A stretch of DNA of 64,000 nucleotides from Ensifer adhaerens (GCF_020035535.1 NZ_CP083349.1:1984001-2048000); one strand, 5' to 3'; positions 23,581-31,839 are shown, counted from the first letter of the stretch. Program-made: numbers and translations. The notes: generated from the letters alone by a model not told the origin.

Positions 23581-23784
23581 GTGGCACTGCGGACCTATGT
23601 TGTACCGGTGATCATCGTCACTGCGGTCGTGCTTGGAGCAATCATCCTCGCCAGCGTCGCAAAGAAGGTCGATCTCGGGCCACAGGAGCGCGTGATCAAA
23701 ACTTGCATCTGGGGCAGCTCAGCGATCCTGGCAGCGGCCTTTGCCTACGCATTCGCAGTCGTGAAGCTTGCCGGGACACAATAG
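23581..23784 (+). CDS. Small two-helix membrane protein (67 aa)
   Basis: GTG start directly after the stop of the 32-aa frame. Two hydrophobic helices (about residues 6-26 and 42-62) with 'KKVDLGPQERVIK' between. No family recognised. It lies between the pterin methyltransferase and a phasin-like gene. Confidence 0.5.
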   Translation: MALRTYVVPVIIVTAVVLGAIILASVAKKVDLGPQERVIKTCIWGSSAILAAAFAYAFAVVKLAGTQ

Positions 23785-23832
23785 CGGCGCACTTCATCGC
23801 TTCCATCTGCCAATGCAAACGTGGAGATCACC

Positions 23833-24165
23833 ATGACACGCCGCCTTCGCCTCGATGCCGCAGCCCTCTGGTTCGAAGCCCCCTTCGTCATCGCCGTCCG
23901 GCTGCAGGAGATGCAGATGGCGGCGCTGACCGGCAAGACGCAGGATGTGACCGAGCTTCACCGCATGATCTCCGAGAAGATAGCGGCCACGGCCGAAAGC
24001 GTCGTTGCCGTCAATGTCGCCCTCTGGAAAGCCGCCTTCGACAATACCGTCCGCCTGATGACCGGCGGCACCGCTTCGGGCCACGGCGCGGCGATTGCTT
24101 CCGCAGCGCTGAGGCCCTATGGCAAGAGGGTGCGCAGCAACGCCCGGCGTCTGTCGCGCAAGTAA
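23833..24165 (+). CDS. Small phasin-like hypothetical protein (110 aa)
   Basis: A soluble, helical, alanine-rich protein with the amphipathic character of phasin-like small proteins, and a basic tail. A GGAG at 23823 precedes the ATG; a GTG twelve bases upstream is an alternative start. No catalytic motif. It is inserted between two genes of the corrinoid system in the same direction; relation to that pathway is unknown. Confidence 0.6.
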   Translation: MTRRLRLDAAALWFEAPFVIAVRLQEMQMAALTGKTQDVTELHRMISEKIAATAESVVAVNVALWKAAFDNTVRLMTGGTASGHGAAIASAALRPYGKRVRSNARRLSRK

Positions 24166-24274
24166 CCCTGACCGGCCACCGAGCCTATGCCTTAACTGTT
24201 TGAAACAGATGCTTCCATGTCGGGATTGGACAACTATCGGGCGGCGTTCCGGTGCAGTCTGAAACCGTTTAGCC

Positions 24275-24332
24275 GTGCTTCGCTCACGAGATGAAGCACC
24301 TTATCGGTGCTTCACTCCGGAGTTGAAGCGGA
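24275..24332. promoter_or_regulatory. Tandem palindromes before the corrinoid-activation gene
   Basis: Two copies of CTTCrCTCnnGAGwTGAAG, at 24278-24297 and 24310-24329 with context GTGCTTC at each left end, lie 32 bp apart, about three helical turns. Neighbouring arms also allow TGAAGCACC (24292-24300) to pair with GGTGCTTCA (24306-24314), so in RNA alternative hairpins are possible. The array ends about 56 bp before the ATG at 24388. The same arrangement was not seen elsewhere in the window. Confidence 0.6.
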
Positions 24333-24387
24333 CCTGACGAAAGACCCGAGCATGCGCACCGAAGGCACTACCGAGATCGAGACCAAC

Positions 24388-26424
24388 ATGACCGAAGCCC
24401 CCCAAAAGGAACCTCTGGTGCTGTTCATGCCTTCGGGCAAGCGCGGCCGCTTCCCGGTGGGCACCCCGGTTCTCGATGCGGCCCGCAAGCTCGGCGTCTA
24501 TGTCGAAAGCGTGTGCGGTGGCCGCGCCACCTGCGGGCGCTGTCAGATCGAGGTGCAGGAAGGCAATTTCGCCAAGCACAAGATCGTCTCCTCGCTGGAG
24601 CACATCTCGGAAAAGGGCGCCAAGGAAGAGCGCTACGAGAAGATCCGCGGCCTGCCGGATGGCCGTCGCCTCTCCTGCTCCGCCCAGATCCTCGGCGATC
24701 TCGTCATCGACGTGCCGCAGGACACCGTCATCAACGCCCAGGTCGTGCGCAAGGCCGCGACCGACCGGGTGATCGAACGCAACGCCGCCATCCAGCTCTG
24801 CTATGTCGAGGTGGACGAACCTGACATGCACAAGCCGCTCGGCGACCTCGATCGTCTGAAGGTGATGCTGGAGAAGGACTGGGGCTGGAAGGACCTGTTG
24901 ATTGCGCCGCACCTGATCCCGCAGGTGCAGGGCATCCTGCGCAAGGGCAACTGGGCCGTTACCGCTGCCATCCACCGCGACATGGATTCCTCGCGCCCCT
25001 TCATCGTCGGCCTGTGGCCAGGCCTGAAGAACGAAGCCTATGGCGTTGCCTGCGATATCGGCTCGACCACCATTGCAATGCACCTGGTGTCTCTGCTTTC
25101 CGGCCGTATCGTCGCGTCTTCGGGCACGTCCAACCCGCAGATCCGTTTCGGCGAAGATCTGATGAGCCGCGTCTCCTACGTGATGATGAACCCGGACGGG
25201 CGCGAGGCGATGACCAAGGCCGTGCGCGAGGCCGTCAACGGCCTGATCGGCAAGGTCTGCGCCGAGGGTGAGGTCGACCGCCACGACATTCTCGACATGG
25301 TCTACGTCGCCAACCCGATCATGCATCACCTGTTCCTCGGCATCGACCCGACGGAACTCGGCCAGGCGCCGTTTGCGCTCGCCGTCTCCGGCGCGCTGCA
25401 ATACTGGGCGCACGAGCTGGAGATCGACGTCAACCGCGGCGCCAGGCTCTATATGCTGCCCTGCATCGCCGGCCATGTCGGCGCCGATGCGGCGGGCGCC
25501 ACGCTCTCGGAAGGGCCCTATCGCCAGGACAAGATGATGCTGCTCGTCGATGTCGGCACCAATGCCGAGATCGTCCTCGGCAACAAGGACCGCGTCGTCG
25601 CCGCCTCGTCACCGACGGGGCCTGCCTTCGAGGGTGCTGAAATCTCGTCGGGCCAGCGCGCCGCCCCCGGCGCGATCGAGCGCGTTCGCATTAACCCGGA
25701 AACGCTGGAGCCGCGCTTCCGCGTGATCGGCGTCGAAAAGTGGTCCGACGAGGATGGCTTTGACGAAGCCGCGGCTAGCGTCGGCGTCACCGGCATCTGT
25801 GGCTCGGCGATCATCGAGATCGTTGCCGAGATGTATCTCTCCGGCATCATCTCCGAGGATGGCGTCGTCGATGGCGCAATGGCGGCAAAGAGCCCGCGCA
25901 TCATCCCGAACGGCCGCACCTTCTCCTATCTGCTGCATGACGGCGAGCCGCGCATCACGGTGACGCAGAACGACATCCGCGCAATCCAGCTCGCCAAGGC
26001 CGCCCTTTATGCCGGCATCAAGCTCTTGATGGAAAAGCAGGGCGTCGATCATGTCGACACCATCCGCTTCGCCGGCGCCTTCGGCTCCTTCATCGACCCG
26101 AAATACGCGATGGTGCTCGGCCTCATCCCGGACTGCGACCTCGAAGACGTGAAGGCCGTCGGCAACGCGGCCGGCACCGGCGCGCTGATGGCGCTCCTGA
26201 ACCGCGGCCACCGCCGCGAGATCGAGCAAACCGTCAGCAAAATCGAGAAGATAGAGACGGCGCTTGAATCAAAGTTTCAGGAGCATTTCGTCAACGCCAT
26301 GGCCATGCCCAACAAGGTCGACGCGTTCCCGAAGCTCTCGACCGTGGTCACCTTGCCCGAGCGCAAGGTGACGGCGGATGATGGCGAGGGTGGCGGCAGG
26401 CGGCGGAGAAGAAGCCGGGAGTAG
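24388..26424 (+). CDS. RACo-type ferredoxin/ASKHA reactivator of corrinoid proteins
   Basis: About 678 residues. The N-terminal [2Fe-2S] ferredoxin has Cys43, 49, 52 and 97 (C-x5-C-x2-C...C). A middle domain precedes a C-terminal ASKHA actin-like ATPase (DUF4445; 'ACDIGSTTIAMHLV', 'LLVDVGTNAEIVLG', 'FAGAFGSFIDPKYA'). Relatives such as RACo and RamA-type proteins use ATP and a low-potential electron to bring Co(II) corrinoid back to Co(I). It should serve the corrinoid protein at 14452. The start is uncertain: ATG 24388 or ATG 24352. The last 25 residues are Gly/Arg-rich. Confidence 0.9.
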   Translation: MTEAPQKEPLVLFMPSGKRGRFPVGTPVLDAARKLGVYVESVCGGRATCGRCQIEVQEGNFAKHKIVSSLEHISEKGAKEERYEKIRGLPDGRRLSCSAQILGDLVIDVPQDTVINAQVVRKAATDRVIERNAAIQLCYVEVDEPDMHKPLGDLDRLKVMLEKDWGWKDLLIAPHLIPQVQGILRKGNWAVTAAIHRDMDSSRPFIVGLWPGLKNEAYGVACDIGSTTIAMHLVSLLSGRIVASSGTSNPQIRFGEDLMSRVSYVMMNPDGREAMTKAVREAVNGLIGKVCAEGEVDRHDILDMVYVANPIMHHLFLGIDPTELGQAPFALAVSGALQYWAHELEIDVNRGARLYMLPCIAGHVGADAAGATLSEGPYRQDKMMLLVDVGTNAEIVLGNKDRVVAASSPTGPAFEGAEISSGQRAAPGAIERVRINPETLEPRFRVIGVEKWSDEDGFDEAAASVGVTGICGSAIIEIVAEMYLSGIISEDGVVDGAMAAKSPRIIPNGRTFSYLLHDGEPRITVTQNDIRAIQLAKAALYAGIKLLMEKQGVDHVDTIRFAGAFGSFIDPKYAMVLGLIPDCDLEDVKAVGNAAGTGALMALLNRGHRREIEQTVSKIEKIETALESKFQEHFVNAMAMPNKVDAFPKLSTVVTLPERKVTADDGEGGGRRRRRSRE

Positions 26425-26468
26425 TCCGGTAACCATTCCACGCAGTCGCTAATCTCTGCCGTGTCGAA

Positions 26469-26486
26469 ATACGACAACCGCCGTAT
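26469..26486. promoter_or_regulatory. ATACG...CGTAT palindrome, copy 1 (small secreted protein gene)
   Basis: ATACGACAACCGCCGTAT has matching outer arms ATACG/CGTAT and lies in GTCGAAATACG...CGTATGTC, the same context as at 28026. It ends 74 bp before the ATG at 26560. Confidence 0.5.
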
Positions 26487-26559
26487 GTCCTCGTTCTCAC
26501 CACAGGTCTACGCCGAGGTCGGCGCGCCTTTGCGCGTGCCTTGAACCAAGGAGAGACCA

Positions 26560-26763
26560 ATGAAAATCATCATCGCGATTGCGGCATCGCTTGCATTTGC
26601 CGGGTCCGCCTTCGCTGCGGGTTCGCTGGCGCCCGCCGATAATCAGCCAGCTGCCAAGGCCATGAAAGCAATCGAGCTGGCCGCCGGCAGCGGAAAAACC
26701 AACACGACGCCGGGCCTTGGCAGTTCCAGCCGCCCGCGCGGCAAATCCCCGTCTTTTGGCTGA
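26560..26763 (+). CDS. Small secreted protein, paralogue 1 (67 aa)
   Basis: A 20-residue signal peptide ('MKIIIAIAASLAFAGSAFAA') is followed by a 47-residue mature part rich in Ala, Gly, Ser, Lys and Pro without cysteines. The gene at 28119 encodes a clear paralogue with nearly the same leader. An AAGGAGAGA site precedes the ATG. Followed by a hairpin terminator. Probably periplasmic or secreted; function unknown. Confidence 0.8.
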   Translation: MKIIIAIAASLAFAGSAFAAGSLAPADNQPAAKAMKAIELAAGSGKTNTTPGLGSSSRPRGKSPSFG

Positions 26764-26767
26764 TGCA

Positions 26768-26800
26768 AACGAAGGGCGGCACCGGCCGCCCTTCGTTCCC
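26768..26800 (+). terminator. Terminator of small secreted protein gene 1
   Basis: AACGAAGGGCGGC (26768-26780) pairs perfectly with GCCGCCCTTCGTT (26785-26797) across a 4-nt loop; the T tail is short. Confidence 0.7.
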
Positions 26801-26962
26801 TGAAAGTGAACCCTGACGCACCGGCGAAAGTCGTCGTTCGGTCACGCATCGGGCCATCTTGCTCGTTGGTGAATGTGGACACTGGAGATTTCAGCTTGCC
26901 TTAAATCCGGCGGCAGGCGACGGTCTGATCAAACCTATTCTTTGAACTGGCATCCAAAACCG

Positions 26963-27280
26963 ATGAACGACAAAATTCTCGATACCCTGACCGGCATGTA
27001 TTTCACCGTCGACGATCCGGATGGAACCTACGGCACCGGCCAAGTGATCCGGCTTGCCGCCGAAGGCATCTATTTCATCCGCTACGACGGGAACGAGGTG
27101 GAACTGCCGATGGAACTCGTCTCGATCGGCGAGATGCTGCAGACCACCGAAGAGGACTACAAGCTCTGGCGGTTCTTCGACACGATCGAGGAACGGGACA
27201 AGTGGATCGAGTGGCTGGACGCACCGTCGAAGCCAAGGGTCATCTCGCTGGTGCGACCGACACCGACGCCAACCAAGTAA
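26963..27280 (+). CDS. Conserved hypothetical protein (105 aa)
   Basis: A small acidic protein with alternating aromatic and charged residues ('MYFTVDDPDGTYGTGQVIR', 'GIYFIRYDGNEVELPMELVS'), suggesting a beta-barrel-like fold, and a helical C-terminal half. No family recognised. The ATG at 26963 begins the regular part of the frame. It is flanked by a terminator and a convergent gene, so it is monocistronic. Confidence 0.65.
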   Translation: MNDKILDTLTGMYFTVDDPDGTYGTGQVIRLAAEGIYFIRYDGNEVELPMELVSIGEMLQTTEEDYKLWRFFDTIEERDKWIEWLDAPSKPRVISLVRPTPTPTK

Positions 27281-27398
27281 CCGACCCGACCCGGCGACAA
27301 TTGCTCCGAGCGCGTGCGATCGGCTCTTGCAGCCCGGTGCCGCATGAAGGCGGCCACCGGGGTTCGTGCCGATGGCCGTCGTCAATCAGGAGCGCCGG

Positions 27399-27884
27399 TC
27401 AATAATAGGGCGACACGCATTCCTGGCGCGGCCCGTAATAGGGCTGGAACGTATTGTCGTAGGCGTTGTACGAACGATAGCGGTCATAGCACCATTGCAC
27501 GTGAGCAGACGGCGCGTTGGAATAGACCCTGCGGGGTGGCTGCGCGATCGCGCCACCGATGACCACGCCGGCCCCGAAGGCGGCCAGCGGATACCACCAA
27601 CCGTCACTGTGGCGGCGGTATCCATCGCGACGGTAGCGGTAGCCCTCGTAGCCATTGTAATAGCCGTAACGTGGGCCTGCATTGTAGCGGTTGCCGCCGT
27701 AGCGGTAGCCGTCGTAGCCGCGCTTGTGCGGCGGGCCGCCGTAGTGACCTGGCTTGTGGTGGACCAGCTCGACCGGTTGGGTGGCGGCCTGCCCCACCTT
27801 AACGGGCGACATGGGCACGGCCTGCGCCGAGACCGCCGACAGTGCCGTAGCCGCGGCTACGAGGACTGCACCTATTCTCTTCAT
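27399..27884 (-). CDS. BA14K-family secreted protein
   Basis: A 161-residue protein with a signal peptide (to about residue 22, 'SAQA'), a central Tyr/Arg/Gly-rich repeat region ('[24 protein letters not shown]' in type, partly quoted), one hydrophobic segment with '[12 protein letters not shown]', and the C-terminal BA14K motif '[22 protein letters not shown]' (in part). BA14K is a Brucella immunoreactive, lectin-like protein family common in Rhizobiales. A TTG codon 12 bp upstream is an alternative start; ATG 27884 is preferred. Periplasm or cell surface. Confidence 0.88.
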   Translation of the reverse strand: MKRIGAVLVAAATALSAVSAQAVPMSPVKVGQAATQPVELVHHKPGHYGGPPHKRGYDGYRYGGNRYNAGPRYGYYNGYEGYRYRRDGYRRHSDGWWYPLAAFGAGVVIGGAIAQPPRRVYSNAPSAHVQWCYDRYRSYNAYDNTFQPYYGPRQECVSPYY

Positions 27885-28025
27885 GACTTCATCCAACAGT
27901 TATTCGTCGTGGCATTTTCCGGAACTCGCCATGAACGTGGGATGAACGTGCGCGGCGTGGCGCTACATCAGGTCTTAACGCACGGCTAACCATGGCCAGA
28001 TCTCGGGTCCGCCATCATCGTCGAA

Positions 28026-28043
28026 ATACGGCAGCTGCCGTAT
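28026..28043. promoter_or_regulatory. Perfect 18-bp palindrome, copy 2 (small secreted protein gene)
   Basis: ATACGGCAGCTGCCGTAT is a perfect palindrome, 76 bp upstream of the ATG at 28119. Its outer parts and the GTCGAAATACG context match the copy at 26469-26486, which sits at nearly the same distance from the paralogous gene. Confidence 0.65.
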
Positions 28044-28118
28044 GTCACCAAGGTGCTGCCAGCGCTAAGCCAAGGCGCTCGCGCCTGATGCGCGTGGCTT
28101 GAACCGAGGACACAACTC

Positions 28119-28331
28119 ATGAAGATCATCATCGCCGTGGCGGCATCGCTCGCTCTTGCGGGCTCCGCTTTCGCTGCCATTTCGCCTGCGCCCGCCGAAA
28201 AGCATCCCGCAGCCAAAACCGTTGGAACAGTGGAACTGGCCGGCGGGGTCAACAAGCCCGGAAGCCTCGGCAAAAACGGCAAGATCAATGAGAACCGCCA
28301 GAGAGGCAAGGTATCGAAATACGACGATTGA
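28119..28331 (+). CDS. Small secreted protein, paralogue 2 (70 aa)
   Basis: Signal peptide almost the same as that of the gene at 26560, then a 50-residue basic mature part ('NKPGSLGKNGKINENRQRGK'). The two genes share upstream palindromes and trailing hairpins, so they look like a tandem duplication now separated by about 1.3 kb that holds two other genes. Function unknown. Confidence 0.8.
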   Translation: MKIIIAVAASLALAGSAFAAISPAPAEKHPAAKTVGTVELAGGVNKPGSLGKNGKINENRQRGKVSKYDD

Positions 28332-28334
28332 CGG

Positions 28335-28364
28335 CATTGAGGGCGGCTGGGGCCGCCCTCAATG
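28335..28364 (+). terminator. Hairpin after small secreted protein gene 2
   Basis: CATTGAGGGCGGC (28335-28347) pairs perfectly with GCCGCCCTCAATG (28352-28364), loop TGGG; weak T tail. Confidence 0.65.
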
Positions 28365-28453
28365 TCTCACGCTGGCTATGGATCCGTTGCGTCTGATTTC
28401 TTGCCCTGCGAAGTGCCGGCCGATCGGCTGCCCCGCCTCGCCCGGCCCCCGCC

Positions 28454-28921
28454 TCACCCGATCCTCGCCGCAAACGCCCCGAGCAGCCCCGCCCAACCGC
28501 CTTCTGAATCGAGCGAATTGCGGGCCTCCTCCGCTTTGGCGCCATAGTTCTGGAGGTTGCGATGCTCGAGCCGCACGGTCGTGCCGCCGGCGTCCGCCGG
28601 CTCGAACGTCACCTCCACCTCGGTGCGGAAGTCCTCATCGAAGGTCCATTCGGCATTGAGCTGCCAGGCAAAGAGGATGCGCCTCGGCGGCTCGTAGGCG
28701 AGCACCCGCCCCCAGTCCTTCTCCTCGCCCGACATGCCGATTTCATACCAGCGCCCGCCGGCCCGAGGCTCGACGACGACAGTCTTCTGCCCGCTCGTGG
28801 TCAGGCTATGGGTCTTCAGCCACCAGTCGCCCATTCGGGCCGTGAAATTCTCGAAGACGCGCTCCGCTGGGGCGCTGACGGTGACAGATTTCCGTACCGG
28901 GGCTGGCACGATCACTTGCAT
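28454..28921 (-). CDS. SRPBCC (AHSA1-like) domain protein
   Basis: A 155-residue START/Bet v1-fold protein: 'VRKSVTVSAPAERVFENFT', 'GRWYEIGMSGEEKDWGRVLAYEPPRRI' (in part), 'EVEVTFEPADAGGTTVRLEHR'. Such proteins bind hydrophobic ligands or act beside Hsp90; commonly paired with an ArsR regulator, which is not seen here. The Met at 28921 starts the conserved part. Confidence 0.85.
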   Translation of the reverse strand: MQVIVPAPVRKSVTVSAPAERVFENFTARMGDWWLKTHSLTTSGQKTVVVEPRAGGRWYEIGMSGEEKDWGRVLAYEPPRRILFAWQLNAEWTFDEDFRTEVEVTFEPADAGGTTVRLEHRNLQNYGAKAEEARNSLDSEGGWAGLLGAFAARIG

Positions 28922-29154
28922 TCGCTGCCTCCCATTGATCGTCACAGGCGATCGTCATAGGTCGCAAGTCCGCGGGTCAGACGGTTGTGGCTGACCGCCA
29001 TCCTCTGAACCAAACATTGGATGGTCATCGATCATCGAGCAGCCGGCAAGCTTTTACCAGCAGAACCGATCAAGCCCTTTCCCGCAATTTTCAGGCCGAT
29101 TGGATCGGCGGCACGTGAAGTCGGCCAATCGACATCAGGCAGAAGCGCTATGCA

Positions 29155-29192
29155 GACAACAAAAAAGGCCGGGGCGAAACCGCACCGACCTT
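29155..29192 (-). terminator. Strong Rho-independent terminator of the putative sRNA
   Basis: On the minus strand AAGGTCGGTGCG (29192-29181) pairs with CGCCCCGGCCTT (29176-29165), 11 of 12 positions including one wobble, loop GTTT, followed by a run of six T. Confidence 0.8.
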
Positions 29193-29206
29193 CCTCATCA
29201 TCGCTC

Positions 29207-29287
29207 TTACACCAGTGCCAGTACATCCGTGGTCAAAAGTCTAAAGCGACGCGGCAATTGCGAGCGGCGAGAATTTTCAGCGCTCAT
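29207..29287 (-). CDS. Possible 26-aa basic small protein within the sRNA unit
   Basis: Frame beginning 'MSAENSRRSQLPRRF' and ending 'DVLALV', stop directly before the terminator hairpin. The expected RNA 5' end is only about 14 nt upstream and no SD is present, so translation is uncertain. Confidence 0.3.
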   Translation of the reverse strand: MSAENSRRSQLPRRFRLLTTDVLALV

Positions 29288-29307
29288 AAGCAATACCGAT
29301 GTCCGGG

Positions 29308-29336
29308 TATATAGGGGGCGATTGTGTTCGAAACAA
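29308..29336 (-). promoter_or_regulatory. Sigma-70-type promoter of the putative sRNA
   Basis: On the minus strand: TTGTTT (29336-29331), 17-bp spacer, TATATA (29313-29308). Confidence 0.55.
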
Positions 29337-29344
29337 GGTCGGAA

Positions 29345-29382
29345 ATGACGAAACCGCCGCGCATTCGATGGAACGCGCGGCG
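29345..29382 (-). terminator. Terminator of the amino-acid ABC transporter operon
   Basis: CGCCGCGCATTC (29355-29366) and GAACGCGCGGCG (29371-29382) pair over 12 bp with one wobble, loop of 4 nt, T-rich tail on the minus strand. It lies 29 bp after the stop of the binding-protein gene. Confidence 0.8.
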
Positions 29383-29410
29383 CTTGCGTTGATGGCGGTG
29401 GTGACCGGCT

Positions 29411-30268
29411 TTACTGCGGCGTCAGGTCGAAGCCGAACCACTTCTCGGACAGGCGCTTGATGGTGCCATCGGCCTTGGCAGCGGAAATCGCGTCGTCGAA
29501 CAGCGCCTTCAGCTCTGGGTCGCTCTTGCGTAGGCCGACGGAGCTGCCGGCGCCGAGGAAGCCGCCCTGAAAGCGGGGGCCGGTGATGACCATGTCGCTG
29601 TTGGCGGGCTTTTCGACGGTCGTCTTCAGGTAACCCATCGATGCCATGACGAAATCGACGCGGCCGGCGACGAGATCGAGATCGTGCTGCTCGGTCGTCT
29701 TGTATTCGCGCACCTCGACCACGCCCTTCAGGTATTCGTCGATGAAGCGGGCGGCGATCGAGGCGGTCTGGACGCCGATGGTCTTGCCTTCGATCAGCGG
29801 CTTCAGCTCTTCGACCGCCTTGCGGGCACCGGCCTCGTTGGAGGCGAGCGAGAAGAGTTCACCCTTCATCGGCAGGGTTTCGAGATCGCCGCCCTTCAGC
29901 GTGGCGAAGGCCTGACCGGTGCTGCCATAGGAGATCGAGAAGTCGATGACTTCCTTGCGCTTCTCGGTGGCCGACATGCCGGCCATGATCGCGTCGAACT
30001 TGCCGGCGTTGAGCGCCGGGATCATGCCATCGAAGGACTGGGCGATGACGGTGCATTCGACCTTCATATGGTCGCAGAGGATCTTGCTGAGCTCGATCTC
30101 GTAGCCGTCGAGCGTGCCGTCCGCCTTGGTGAGGTTATAGGGAGGAAAGGCGCCTTCGGTGGCGATCGTCACCTTCGTCCACTTCTTGTCCTCGGCCTGC
30201 GCCGGCATGGACATCAGCCCCGCGGCGACGGCAAGTGCCGACGCCATGATTGCGGTCGTCTTCTTCAT
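29411..30268 (-). CDS. Polar amino-acid ABC transporter substrate-binding protein
   Basis: A 285-residue periplasmic binding protein of family 3. Signal peptide to about residue 25 ('MSMPAQA'), then 'VTIATEGAFPPYNLTKADG', 'GYEIELSKILC', 'FDAIMAGMSATEKRKEVIDFS'. Best match in kind to lysine/arginine/ornithine/octopine-binding proteins. It is the last gene of a five-gene operon with two permeases, an ATPase and an amidohydrolase. Ligand is probably a polar or modified amino acid. Start at 30268 begins the signal peptide. Confidence 0.9.
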   Translation of the reverse strand: MKKTTAIMASALAVAAGLMSMPAQAEDKKWTKVTIATEGAFPPYNLTKADGTLDGYEIELSKILCDHMKVECTVIAQSFDGMIPALNAGKFDAIMAGMSATEKRKEVIDFSISYGSTGQAFATLKGGDLETLPMKGELFSLASNEAGARKAVEELKPLIEGKTIGVQTASIAARFIDEYLKGVVEVREYKTTEQHDLDLVAGRVDFVMASMGYLKTTVEKPANSDMVITGPRFQGGFLGAGSSVGLRKSDPELKALFDDAISAAKADGTIKRLSEKWFGFDLTPQ

Positions 30269-30337
30269 TACAGCATTCCCCTTTTGTGGATGTTGATTGG
30301 TCGTTCTCTTGCGATTGCCCGGCCGCAGCCGGCGCAA

Positions 30338-31114
30338 TCAACTCTTGATGAACTGGCGGAAGCGTTCGGACTTCGACCGGGTGAAGACCTCGTGCGGCGG
30401 CCCCTCCTCCTCGATCGTGCCCTTGTGCACGAACACGACGCGGCTCGAGACGTCGCGGGCAAAGCCCATCTCATGGGTCACCACCAGCATGGTGCGCCCC
30501 TCCTCGGCGAGACCGCGCATGACGCGCAGCACTTCGCCGACGAGCTCCGGGTCGAGCGCCGAGGTCGGCTCGTCGAAGAGCATCGCCTTCGGGCGCATGG
30601 CAAGCGCGCGGGCGATCGCGGCGCGCTGCTGCTGGCCGCCGGAGAGATGCGATGGATAGTGGTTGCGCTTGTCGGCGATGCCGACCTTGGCAAGCAGGGC
30701 TTCGGCCTCCTCGATCGCCTCGACGCGCGGGCGCTTCAGCACATGCACCGGCGCCTCGATCACGTTTTCAAGCACGGTCTTGTGAGACCAGAGATTGAAG
30801 CTCTGGAACACCATGCCGAGTTCGGAGCGGATGCGGTCCACCTGCTTCTGGTCGGCCGGGCGGCTGCGCCCGTCGCTCGATGTCTTCAGCCGGATCGCCT
30901 CGCCGGCCACCTCGATCGTGCCGGAATTCGGCACCTCCAGCATGTTGATGCAGCGAAGCAGCGTCGACTTGCCGGAGCCCGAGGATCCGAGAATGGAAAT
31001 CACCTCACCCTCGCGCGCATCCAGCGACACGCCTTTCAGCACTTCGACGGGGCCGAAGCTCTTGTGAAGATCGTGCACGCGGATGGCAACCGGTGCGGTG
31101 ACGGCAGCGGACAT
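30338..31114 (-). CDS. Amino-acid ABC transporter ATP-binding protein
   Basis: A 258-residue ABC ATPase of the HisP/ArtP/OccP type: Walker A 'GSSGSGKST', signature 'LSGGQQQR', Walker B '[11 protein letters not shown]', and the switch His in 'VVTHEMGF'. It powers import through the two permeases encoded just upstream. ATG 31114 lies 2 bp after the permease stop; a TTG two codons earlier is less likely. Confidence 0.92.
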   Translation of the reverse strand: MSAAVTAPVAIRVHDLHKSFGPVEVLKGVSLDAREGEVISILGSSGSGKSTLLRCINMLEVPNSGTIEVAGEAIRLKTSSDGRSRPADQKQVDRIRSELGMVFQSFNLWSHKTVLENVIEAPVHVLKRPRVEAIEEAEALLAKVGIADKRNHYPSHLSGGQQQRAAIARALAMRPKAMLFDEPTSALDPELVGEVLRVMRGLAEEGRTMLVVTHEMGFARDVSSRVVFVHKGTIEEEGPPHEVFTRSKSERFRQFIKS

Positions 31115-31116
31115 GT

Positions 31117-31839
31117 TCAAAGGGCTTCTCCCTTGAGTTGGGCAGAGATCGCCAGCGGCGCGCGCAGTTGCGGGTTCAGCCTGTGTTCGGCAAAAGCGAC
31201 AAGCCGGGTCAGTGCGAAATTGATGGCGAGATAGATGAACCCCGCGACGACGAAGACCTCAATCACCCGGTAGCTCTCCGAAATGAGTTTGGCGGCAACG
31301 CCGGTGATCTCCATCAGCGTGATGATGGAGGCGAGCGAGGTCGCCTTGACCATGGAGATCATCTCGTTGCCGTAGCCGGGCAGTGCCTGGCGCAGCGCCT
31401 GCGGCATGACGATGCGGCGGAAGATCATGAAGCGACCCATGCCGCAGGCCCTGGCAGCCTCCACCTGTCCATGCGGCACCGAGAGGAGCCCGCCGCGAAT
31501 GATTTCGCTGGCATAGGCGGCCGTGTTCAGCATCAGCGCCAGCACCGCGCACCAGTAGGGCTCCCTGAGGAGCGGCCACAGAATGCTGTGGCGCACGGCC
31601 GGAAACTGGCTGAGACCGTAATAGATCAGGAAGATCTGCACGAGCAGCGGCGTGCCGCGAAACAGGAACAGGTAGGTCCGGGCGAAGAGATCGAGTGCAA
31701 GAATGCCGGAGAGACGCGCGAGCGCCAGCCCCAGGGCCAGGACAGAACCCAGCGCAATCGACGTCGCGGCGAGCTCCAGCGTCAGCGGCAGGGCCGCCGC
31801 CAAGCTCCAGAAGGTTTCAAGCGCGAATTTGATATCCAT
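31117..31839 (-). CDS. Amino-acid ABC transporter permease, subunit 2
   Basis: A 240-residue His/Glu/Gln/Arg/opine-family permease with five membrane spans and the EAA loop '[29 protein letters not shown]' (in part). '[19 protein letters not shown]' is the usual second-span block. Its ATG overlaps the stop of the first permease by 4 bp (ATGA). Confidence 0.92.
   Translation of the reverse strand: MDIKFALETFWSLAAALPLTLELAATSIALGSVLALGLALARLSGILALDLFARTYLFLFRGTPLLVQIFLIYYGLSQFPAVRHSILWPLLREPYWCAVLALMLNTAAYASEIIRGGLLSVPHGQVEAARACGMGRFMIFRRIVMPQALRQALPGYGNEMISMVKATSLASIITLMEITGVAAKLISESYRVIEVFVVAGFIYLAINFALTRLVAFAEHRLNPQLRAPLAISAQLKGEAL

Larger units (their letters stand above)
29155..29301 (-). 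ncRNA. Putative small RNA or leader-less mini-mRNA (about 147 nt)
   Basis: A complete minus-strand transcription unit can be read: promoter at 29308-29336, start near 29301 and a strong Rho-independent terminator at 29155-29192. The unit contains a 26-codon frame (29207-29287) of basic composition but without a clear ribosome site. No known sRNA family could be recognised. Confidence 0.55.

Noticed and set aside
28946..29206. 64- to 97-codon frames on both strands between the SRPBCC gene and the transporter operon
   Set aside because: They overlap the sRNA terminator, lack ribosome sites and have irregular composition.
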